A stretch of 64,000 nt of DNA from Chersky-840 sp036511675. Its GTDB lineage: Bacteria; Actinomycetota; Acidimicrobiia; Acidimicrobiales; UBA8190. Positions 58,149 through 64,000 of this stretch are shown in pieces. The translations under genes were made by a program, and so were the position numbers. The notes under the pieces are model-generated. The model was given only the letters and a program-made list of their open reading frames with translations, did no database searches and was not told where the DNA came from. Each line of letters begins with the position of its first letter. Within the stretch, counting starts at the first letter, position 1. Location of the stretch: positions 26,023 to 90,022 of the forward strand of contig DATCBU010000013.1 in NCBI GenBank assembly GCA_036511675.1, in the 5' to 3' direction.

Positions 58149-58786
58149 TACTGGTAGCCCCCGCCGGATGCGGCGGTGGTGGAGGGCGCCTTGGTGGTGC
58201 CGGGAGTGTTGTTCGCTCCCACACTCGCACCTGTCGTCGACGCGGACACCTTGACGACGCTGAACCCGGCGACCCCGTCGCCGGTCACGTGGCCGGCCGA
58301 GTCCGACAAGAACGTGTAGAGCGCCTTGCCGTTATAGGTCACCTGGGTAGCGCCGCCGGCCGTCGTCGTCCCGAGCGTCCCCGTCACCCCGGAGCCCCCG
58401 GTCGGAGTGGAGCCGGCGGACACGGTGAGGGGGGGCCATGCCGTGGCGCACGCTCCCGTGCAGCTCGTCCCGGCGGCCAAGGTGTAGAGCGGCATGCCGG
58501 CGCTGTTCTCGAGGACCTTGCCCGAGCTCGTGCTGGCGCTCATCACGGTTGCGCCGGACGAGGCCGCCGTGGTGCCGGACGAGGCGGTGGTGCCGGTGCC
58601 GGTGTTGGCCGCCGTGGTAGCGGAGCTGCTCGGGCTCGACGACCCGCAGGCGGCGAGGGCCAGGGCCACCACGGCGAGGGTCGCCACCGCCGTACCGGGC
58701 CGGGCGAGGCGCTTGAGGCCCGGCGATGCGAGCGGGGCGCGACGCCGGGGCGTGGTGGCGGCGTCTGCGTGGTGGTCCATGGTCAT
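58145..58786 (-). CDS. COG4315-like secreted-repeat lipoprotein
   Basis: The 213-aa product has a signal with lipobox LAAC near residue 47, a Ser/Thr/Gly-rich linker, and two repeats of the COG4315 type: GKVLENSAGMPLYTLAAGTS followed by CTGACATAWPP, and TYNGKALYTFLSDSAGHVTG. The CxxxC with WPP is the family hallmark. Linker repeats are encoded by G/C-rich low-complexity DNA. The stop overlaps the sigma TTG start. Lipoproteins of this family have no proven role. Confidence 0.88.
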   Translation of the reverse strand: MTMDHHADAATTPRRRAPLASPGLKRLARPGTAVATLAVVALALAACGSSSPSSSATTAANTGTGTTASSGTTAASSGATVMSASTSSGKVLENSAGMPLYTLAAGTSCTGACATAWPPLTVSAGSTPTGGSGVTGTLGTTTAGGATQVTYNGKALYTFLSDSAGHVTGDGVAGFSVVKVSASTTGASVGANNTPGTTKAPSTTAASGGGYQY

Positions 58787-58930
58787 GCTCCCTTGATTGG
58801 ATCGTCGACCGGGCCGGTGTGCTGGCCGGAGTGGTCCTCATCCAAGGATACGGACGAGGGCCTCCCCACGTTCATAACCTTCTGGGAGGGTCACGCTGCT
58901 CGGAAGGCCTCGTGGGTACCGTGGCGTGCG

Positions 58931-59686
58931 ATGGCCGAGGAGCAAAACGCCCCTTCGGGGAGCGGTGCGGGCGGAGCCCCCGGGGGCGGGGAGAGCTCGG
59001 ACGAGGCCCGCCGCGACGGGGCCGAATGGGGCGAGAGGGCACAGAGCGAGCCTCGTTGGCCTGCCACCTTGGCCGTCGCCGCCTCGATCGCCCTGTACTT
59101 CGCGCTCCCTGACGAGTTGATCTCGGGTCTCGGGCCGAGGTGGCTGATCCCCGCCCTCGAAGGCGTCCTCGGTGCGTCGCTGTTGATCGCCAATCCCCGT
59201 CTCACCCGTGAGTCGCGACGACTGCGCCCCGTCGCCATCGCCCTCATCGCGTTTGTGAACCTCGCCAATGTGGTGTCGTTGGGCGAGCTCGTCCACAAGC
59301 TGTTGTCGGTGACGAACGGCCACAGCGCGCTCGATGGTCGGACCCTCATCTACTCGTCGGTGCCGGTATGGGTCACCAACGTCCTCGTGTTCGCCCTGTG
59401 GTACTGGGAGCTCGACCGGGGCGGGCCCGTGACCCGGCTCGAGCTCCACCGTCGCCAACCCGACTTCCTGTTCCCCCAGATGACGGCGCCCGACGCCACC
59501 CGGCCCGACTGGTCGCCGGCGTTCATCGACTACCTGTACACGTCGTTCACCAACGCCACCGCCTTCAGCCCCACCGACACCATGCCGCTCACGCCGTGGG
59601 CGAAGATCCTCATGATGATCCAGTCGCTGGCATCGCTGTTGACGGTGGCCCTCGTGGTGTCGCGGGCCGTGAACATCCTCAATTGA
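58931..59686 (+). CDS. Five-helix membrane protein with a pore-loop-like segment
   Basis: The 251-aa product has a Gly/Ser/Glu-rich cytoplasmic N-terminus of about 45 residues, then hydrophobic helices at about 48-68, 72-90, 98-117, 143-164 and 226-248. Between the last two lies FIDYLYTSFTNATAFSPTDT, which resembles the pore region of DUF1345 membrane proteins. ATG 58931 has no obvious Shine-Dalgarno sequence. It is divergent from the lipoprotein gene and is followed after 16 bp by a HAD gene. Confidence 0.7.
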   Translation: MAEEQNAPSGSGAGGAPGGGESSDEARRDGAEWGERAQSEPRWPATLAVAASIALYFALPDELISGLGPRWLIPALEGVLGASLLIANPRLTRESRRLRPVAIALIAFVNLANVVSLGELVHKLLSVTNGHSALDGRTLIYSSVPVWVTNVLVFALWYWELDRGGPVTRLELHRRQPDFLFPQMTAPDATRPDWSPAFIDYLYTSFTNATAFSPTDTMPLTPWAKILMMIQSLASLLTVALVVSRAVNILN

Positions 59687-59702
59687 CCGACCCGGTCCTG
59701 CA

Positions 59703-60416
59703 TTGATCCAGGCGGCGATCTTCGACATGGACGGCTTGCTGGTGGACAGTGAGCCCATCTGGCACGACGTGGAGATCGACGTCTTCGGCCGTCACGGGGT
59801 CCCGCTGACGGTTGAGCGCTGCCTCGAGACCAAGGGGATGTACCTGGGTGACGCCGTCGACCACTGGTACGCCCGGTATCCCTGGACGGGGGCGACCCGC
59901 GCCGAGGTGGCCGCCGAGGTCGTCGAGGCCATGGCCCGTCGTCTCGAAGCGGCGGTGGAGCTCAAGCCCGGCGCCGGTCGTGCCCTCGACTACTGCCGGG
60001 ACCGGGGCGCAGTGCTGGCCCTGGCGTCGTCGTCCCCGCACCGGCTCATCGAAGCCGTGGTGCGGCGCTTGGGCCTCGCCGACAGCTTCGCCGTGGTGCA
60101 TTCGGGCGAGGACGAGCCCGTGGGCAAGCCCGATCCCGCCATCTTCCTCACCACGGCCCGGCTCCTGGGCGTGGACCCGCCCTCGTGTGTGGTGTTCGAG
60201 GACTCCGCCGCCGGGGTGCTGGCCGCCAAGGGCGCGGGCATGGCGTGCGTGGCCGTGCCCGAGGCCGACCCCACGGCCGCATCGGGGCTTCCCAGTGCGG
60301 GCGGGGCGGGCGAGACGTTGCGGGACGTGCTGCGCCGCGCCGACGTGGTGCTGGGCTCGCTGCTGGACCTCGACGACGCCGTGTGGGCCCGCCTCGAAGC
60401 CAGCCCCGGGGCGTGA
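59703..60416 (+). CDS. HAD-superfamily hexose/hexitol-phosphatase-like
   Basis: TTG 59703 opens a 237-aa product with motif I IFDMDGLLVDSEP (Asp8, Asp10), motif II ALASSSPHR, Lys in VGKPDPAIF and motif IV VFEDSAAGVLAAKGAG. The cap segment MYLGDAVDHWYARYPW resembles hexitol phosphatase B/2-deoxyglucose-6-phosphatase (YniC-type) proteins. It is the second gene after a membrane protein and converges with a minus-strand gene after 4 bp. Substrate by analogy only. Confidence 0.9.
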   Translation: MIQAAIFDMDGLLVDSEPIWHDVEIDVFGRHGVPLTVERCLETKGMYLGDAVDHWYARYPWTGATRAEVAAEVVEAMARRLEAAVELKPGAGRALDYCRDRGAVLALASSSPHRLIEAVVRRLGLADSFAVVHSGEDEPVGKPDPAIFLTTARLLGVDPPSCVVFEDSAAGVLAAKGAGMACVAVPEADPTAASGLPSAGGAGETLRDVLRRADVVLGSLLDLDDAVWARLEASPGA

Positions 60417-60420
60417 GCGG

Positions 60421-60696
60421 TCAGGTGGCCCGGCGTCGCATCTCCTCGACGTACTCGGGGAAGTAGTCGCCGATCACCTCGAGACTGAACCGCCGGAGGA
60501 TCGATGTGGCCGGCTCCCGTTCGAGCAGGAACTCGAAGGATTGCCGCACGAGCATCGTGTCGTCGCCCGACGACCATCCCAGGGCCTCGAGGAGATGCGG
60601 GGGCACGGTCACCGTGTGGGAGGTGGTGTTGGCACCCTCGTGCACCTCGACGTCGAAGGTGCCGTTCTGGGCCCGGGTGGCGCGGATCGAACCCAC
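60421..60696 (-). CDS. Hypothetical protein, 91 aa
   Basis: The GTG-started product has a beta-rich first half (TFDVEVHEGANTTSHTVTVP), a HLLEALGW helix, and the C-terminal phrase ILRRFSLEVIGDYFPEYVEE. I believe the last phrase is shared by small actinobacterial proteins of unknown role. No membrane segment or Cys. Convergent with the HAD gene, and its 5' end is close to the glutathione peroxidase start (divergent). Confidence 0.7.
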   Translation of the reverse strand: MGSIRATRAQNGTFDVEVHEGANTTSHTVTVPPHLLEALGWSSGDDTMLVRQSFEFLLEREPATSILRRFSLEVIGDYFPEYVEEMRRRAT

Positions 60697-60749
60697 GCCG
60701 CCGACGGTAGTGTGAAACGGCGCTCGCCACGACCCCTCCAGGAGGAACA

Positions 60750-61247
60750 GTGTCCGATCTCTACGACATCCCCATCCACACGCTGCAGGGCACGCCGTCC
60801 TCGCTGGCTCCCTACAAGGGCAAGGCCCTGCTCCTCGTGAACGTGGCGTCTCGGTGCGGGCTCACCCCGCAGTACACCGGGCTCCAGAAGCTCCAGGACA
60901 CCTTCGGCGACAAGGGGTTCAGCGTGCTGGGCTTCCCCTGCAACCAGTTCCTGGAGCAGGAGCCGGGGACCGCCGACGAGATCGCCGAGTTCTGCTCGGT
61001 CAACTACGGCGTCACCTTCCCGTTGTTCGAGAAGATCGAGGTGAACGGCCCCGGTCGTCATCCCCTGTACGACGAGCTCACGGCCAAGGCCGACGCCGAG
61101 GGCACGGCCGGGGATATCCAGTGGAATTTCGAGAAGTTCCTGGTCTCGCCCGAGGGTGAGATCGTGCAGCGTTTCCGGCCCGGCGTCGAACCCGAGGATC
61201 CCGGTCTCGTGCACGCCGTCGAAGGGGCCCTTCCCGTCGGCGCGTAG
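60750..61247 (+). CDS. Glutathione peroxidase family thiol peroxidase
   Basis: The 165-aa product has the peroxidatic Cys36 in LLLVNVASRCGLTPQYTGLQ, GFPCNQFLEQEP with resolving-type Cys64, and DIQWNFEKFLVSPEGE with the Trp-Asn pair of the active site. It uses Cys, not selenocysteine, and CxxxxQ/C implies a thioredoxin-dependent enzyme. GTG 60750 follows AGGAGGAA. It is followed after 12 bp by a YjbQ gene. Confidence 0.95.
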   Translation: MSDLYDIPIHTLQGTPSSLAPYKGKALLLVNVASRCGLTPQYTGLQKLQDTFGDKGFSVLGFPCNQFLEQEPGTADEIAEFCSVNYGVTFPLFEKIEVNGPGRHPLYDELTAKADAEGTAGDIQWNFEKFLVSPEGEIVQRFRPGVEPEDPGLVHAVEGALPVGA

Positions 61248-61259
61248 CAAGGCCGCGCC

Positions 61260-61679
61260 GTGGACACCACGCTGATCGACCTCGACACGTCGCGCCGGCA
61301 GGTCCTCGACATCACCGACCACGTGGACACCTTCTGCCTCGGACGCGGCGACGGACTGTGCTCGGTGTTCGTCCCCCACGCCACCGCCGGGGTGGCGCTC
61401 ATGGAGACGGGGTCGGGATCGGAGCCCGACCTCGTCGACGCCCTCGAGCGCCTGTTGCCGCGCGACGACCGCTACCGGCACCACCACGGCGCGCCGGGAC
61501 ACGGTGCCGACCACGTGCTCCCGGCCCTCGTGTCCCCGTCGTTGGTCCTGCCCGTGCTCGGAGGGCGGCCCGCGCTGGGGACGTGGCAGCGCGTAGTGCT
61601 GGTCGACACCAACGTCGACAATCCCCACCGCCAGGTCCGGCTCAGCTTCGTCGCCGACTCCTCGGCCCAACTCACCTAG
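61260..61679 (+). CDS. YjbQ / UPF0047 family protein
   Basis: The 139-aa product has ITDHVDTFCLGRGDGLCSVF, HATAGVALMETGSGSEPDL and RHHHGAPGHGADHVLPALV, with the conserved His and Glu of the family, ending GTWQRVVLVDTNVDNPHRQV. Small Zn- or anion-binding barrels of this kind are universal; role is unknown (thiamine-phosphate-synthase-like activity has been proposed for some). Its stop codon lies in the first unit of an 18-bp tandem repeat. Confidence 0.9.
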   Translation: MDTTLIDLDTSRRQVLDITDHVDTFCLGRGDGLCSVFVPHATAGVALMETGSGSEPDLVDALERLLPRDDRYRHHHGAPGHGADHVLPALVSPSLVLPVLGGRPALGTWQRVVLVDTNVDNPHRQVRLSFVADSSAQLT

Positions 61680-61724
61680 ACAGCACGGCTCACCTAGACA
61701 GCAGGGCTCACCTAGACAGCAGGG
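61671..61724. repeat. Three 18-bp tandem repeats starting at the YjbQ gene end, each with a TAG
   Basis: CTCACCTAGACAGCAcGG at 61671-61688 and two identical copies CTCACCTAGACAGCAGGG at 61689-61706 and 61707-61724. The YjbQ stop TAG (61677-61679) is in the first unit and recurs in frame every 18 bases, giving two extra in-frame stops. The array ends 17 bp before the DUF169 start. Confidence 0.9.
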
Positions 61725-61740
61725 CCCTCGGGCGCCGAAG

Positions 61741-62475
61741 ATGGCGCCCATGACCGATCACCGTTCCCTGGCCGACTCCCTCAGCGCGGCGCTACACCTC
61801 GCCGTGGCGCCCATCGGCATCTCCTTCGGCACCGAGGCCCCGGCCGGCGTGCCGGCCTTCGACGAGCCCATGTCCGAGCCCGCCGCCGACGGCCGGGCGG
61901 GACGGGTCCCCGCCGGGTGTGTCTTCTGGGTGCGCGCCGCTGAGCGCAGCTTCACCACCGTGCCCGAGGACCACGGCAATTGCTCGGTGGGCCGCTTCAC
62001 CCACGGGCTCGCCTCCCTCGAGGAGGTGGGCGGCAATGACGACGTGGCGGCGCTGCTCGAGTCGGGATGGGTGGACGCCGACGCGGTGGGCGGCATCCCC
62101 TCGATCTCGCAGCGTTCCGACGTCATCACCTACGGCCCGGTGGCCGAGGCCACGACCACGCCCGACGTGGTGCTCCTGCGGGTGAACGGACGCCAGATGA
62201 TGGTGCTGTCGGACGCCATGCCGGGACTCAAGATCGAGGGCAAGCCCCAGTGCCACATCGTGGCATTGGCCAAGGAGCACGGTGAGGTGGCCGCCAGCGT
62301 GGGGTGCGCCCTGAGCCGGGCCCGCACCGGGATGGGGCCCGAAGAGATGACCCTGGCCCTCCCCGGCAGCCGGCTGGCCGAGGTCACCGAGGCGGTGGAG
62401 CGCACCGCCGCTATCGACACGGTGGTGGCCAAGTACGCGGCCGAGGACGCCCGGCGCTTCGCGTCAGCGACCTGA
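61741..62475 (+). CDS. DUF169 family protein
   Basis: The 244-aa product starts at ATG 61741 or ATG 61750. It has HLAVAPIGISFGTEAPAGVP, a PAGCVFWVRAAE segment, HGNCSVGRFTHGL, and GKPQCHIVALAKEHGEVAAS followed by GCALSRARTGMGPEEM, the DUF169 pattern with conserved Cys residues that might bind a cofactor. Family function unknown. Starts 17 bp after a tandem repeat array and ends 2 bp from a convergent gene. Confidence 0.88.
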   Translation: MAPMTDHRSLADSLSAALHLAVAPIGISFGTEAPAGVPAFDEPMSEPAADGRAGRVPAGCVFWVRAAERSFTTVPEDHGNCSVGRFTHGLASLEEVGGNDDVAALLESGWVDADAVGGIPSISQRSDVITYGPVAEATTTPDVVLLRVNGRQMMVLSDAMPGLKIEGKPQCHIVALAKEHGEVAASVGCALSRARTGMGPEEMTLALPGSRLAEVTEAVERTAAIDTVVAKYAAEDARRFASAT

Positions 62476-62477
62476 TC

Positions 62478-64000
62478 TCAGGGTGCCGCCGACGCGCTTT
62501 GTTGCGACGCGTCGAGCACGCAGCGAGGCCCGAGCAACGGAGCGGCCGGCGTCGACGCCTGGACGCAGTTGTTGAGCGCCGTGAGACCGATCGACAAGGG
62601 CGGATCGGCGCCGAGGCCGTACCACACCCAGGCCCGGCCCTCGACGCGAGGCAGGCGACCGAGCACGGCGGTAAAGAAGCCCGCCGCATAGGAAAGACCG
62701 TGGCCGGTGCCTGTCATCGGCACCACCACCACCTGGACTCCCCAGTCCCGAAGCGACATGCGAATTGTACGAAGGGTGCCGAGCGGGGCTGAAGGCAACG
62801 CAGCCAGGCCTCGCCGGGCGACCGACTGCAGGACCGCTGTCGACCCTCGGAACGGTGACAGGCCCTCACTGTGGCGCCCGTCGCCGCCGGGCACGACGGC
62901 GAAGCCCCCGACGATACGGAATCCCATGCCGTCGACGGCCTGCCAGCCCATGGCCGCCCCCCCTGGCAACGGGAATGAGAGGACGACCGTGTCAGAGGCG
63001 AGCCGGGGCGCGTCGTGGCGGAACCACACGGGCATCGGCTGGCGATGGATCACGAATGGAAAGCTGTATGTCGCACCCACGGGGATCAGCGTGGCGGCGG
63101 TCACGGCGGCCAGCAACGCCCCGGCGGCGCCGAGGAGCCGGCGGTCATGACGATGATGGGGCGTCTGGGCGCGCCGGCGGTGGGCCTCGACGGCGAGATT
63201 CCACCAGCCGTCGGCCGACAGGGCGAGCAGGAAGGCGGCGGCGAACACCGTGATGGCACTGAAGCACGCAGGCGCGATCTGCGACGCCACGGGGACATGT
63301 TCGAACAGGTGCCATGGAGCCCAGCTCCGGGTGGCACCGAGCGAGAACAACCACGACCACGCCCCGATGATGACGACGACCCACGCCAGGCGGCTCCTGA
63401 ACCACACGATGGCGGAGACAGCCAGAAACCCGAGCAGGGCGATCCCGAGGTAGGAGGCATTGGGGCCGTAGTTCCCGTAGTAGCCACCGAGCTTCAGGAG
63501 CGTGATGGGGTTGTGGACATCGGGGCCCGCCGAGTAGAGGCCCGAGAGGGGCACACCCCCCGAGGGGATCCCGGGCCATGCATACCCCACGATGTGGCGC
63601 GGGCCGTAGAGCGCGAACCAGGCGGGGTAGGCGAGCAGCACGGCGACGATCGCCGCAGCCACCCCGAGGCCCGCCAGGATTGCACGACATCGGGCCCAGG
63701 CCAGGCGCGGCGTCAGCGCGGCGGCGGCGACCACACCGACGACGACGATCAGGGCCGAGACCGCCAGCATCTCGGTGCTGATGAAGAACTGGACCACGGT
63801 GAGCAGGCCCAGGGCCACGCCGAGGACGACGGGACGATGCCGGCGTGTCACGAACAGGTCGTAGAGCCACAAGAAGGCCAGGGGCGGAAAGATCATCCAG
63901 ATCTGGAAGTAGTGCCCGAGCCGGTCGTTGCCGACGATGATGGGCGAGAACCCGTAGAGCGCACTGGCGACGATCTGCCCGGGAACAAAGCGGGTGACGG
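62478..64000 (-). CDS. GT-C-like polytopic membrane protein, N-terminus beyond window
   Basis: The frame stays open from the TGA near 62478 to the right edge with no required start; ATG 63896 is internal because in-frame sequence upstream reads like protein (VTRFVPGQIVASALYGFSP, then GHYFQIWMIFPPLAFLWLY). At least 507 aa are visible. About nine hydrophobic helices alternate with loops, ending in an extracytoplasmic domain from about residue 320 with FPLPGGAAMGWQAVDGMGF and SLRDWGVQVVVVP. The plan resembles GT-C glycosyltransferases. Substrate unknown. Confidence 0.75.
   Translation of the reverse strand, partial: VTRFVPGQIVASALYGFSPIIVGNDRLGHYFQIWMIFPPLAFLWLYDLFVTRRHRPVVLGVALGLLTVVQFFISTEMLAVSALIVVVGVVAAAALTPRLAWARCRAILAGLGVAAAIVAVLLAYPAWFALYGPRHIVGYAWPGIPSGGVPLSGLYSAGPDVHNPITLLKLGGYYGNYGPNASYLGIALLGFLAVSAIVWFRSRLAWVVVIIGAWSWLFSLGATRSWAPWHLFEHVPVASQIAPACFSAITVFAAAFLLALSADGWWNLAVEAHRRRAQTPHHRHDRRLLGAAGALLAAVTAATLIPVGATYSFPFVIHRQPMPVWFRHDAPRLASDTVVLSFPLPGGAAMGWQAVDGMGFRIVGGFAVVPGGDGRHSEGLSPFRGSTAVLQSVARRGLAALPSAPLGTLRTIRMSLRDWGVQVVVVPMTGTGHGLSYAAGFFTAVLGRLPRVEGRAWVWYGLGADPPLSIGLTALNNCVQASTPAAPLLGPRCVLDASQQSASAAP

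Noticed and set aside
61680..61730. Short repeats considered as a CRISPR array
   Set aside because: Units are adjacent with no spacers and no cas gene is present; they are simple tandem repeats.

Overview
The window is chromosomal DNA of a very high G+C actinobacterium. Supporting markers are a WhiB-family protein, a DUF2510 protein, an F420-type luciferase-like oxidoreductase, an Eis-like acetyltransferase ending in a free Phe carboxylate, an SCO6745-type protein, a DrrA-type ABC exporter and many GTG/TTG starts. Gene content (FtsH beside a slipin, COG4315 lipoprotein, free-standing Ku, several VOC and SRPBCC proteins) would suit an Acidimicrobiia-like lineage, but that placement is inference. 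I see no rRNA, tRNA, CRISPR array, insertion sequence, integrase or phage gene, so this looks like ordinary chromosome.

Layout: 1-5.7 kb holds a cut-off HTH protein, WhiB, a cyclase/formamidase-like hydrolase, a 51-aa zinc-ribbon protein, a cupin, and two divergent SGNH hydrolases plus an alpha/beta hydrolase. 6.2-9.2 kb has an amidohydrolase and a flavin amine oxidase in one run. 9.2-14.1 kb has a structured non-coding stretch, a HAD phosphatase, and a slipin (SPFH) gene meeting ftsH tail to tail, with a primary-like sigma factor upstream of ftsH. 14.1-22 kb has a long divergent spacer, a MarR/DHA2 efflux pair, a polytopic membrane protein facing a GH114-like hydrolase, DUF167, and a channel-like membrane protein. 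22-36 kb is mostly minus strand: ROK kinase and DUF1543, an AhpD-like protein, a beta-propeller protein, Eis-like GNAT, a flavin-barrel protein followed by a flavin-barrel/UbiA prenyltransferase fusion, an ArsR/permease operon, and a two-permease ABC exporter. 36-47 kb has Ku, an M48 protease, a diiron protein/tatA/tatB/tatC/lipase run, an ECF sigma/anti-sigma pair, DUF899 and an FtsX-like permease. 47-53.9 kb has an APC permease, VOC, YceH-like, UspA and SRPBCC proteins and an LLM oxidoreductase. 53.9-58.8 kb is a minus-strand run: COG4315 lipoprotein, ECF sigma, zinc anti-sigma, acyl-CoA synthetase, PspA and PspA-associated protein. The end holds HAD, glutathione peroxidase, YjbQ and DUF169 proteins and a membrane protein that runs off the edge.

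Several modules look functionally linked: envelope quality control (slipin, FtsH, PspA), export (tatABC), envelope-stress signalling (two ECF systems), and resistance or efflux (MarR/MFS, ArsR/permease, ABC exporter). The most unusual observations are short tandem repeats whose every unit repeats the stop codon of the adjoining gene (three gene ends), a hairpin burying the ftsH ribosome-binding site, a structured RNA candidate with a 28-codon ORF near 9.3-9.5 kb, and the flavin-barrel/UbiA operon. All assignments are from reading motifs by eye; no search was run.
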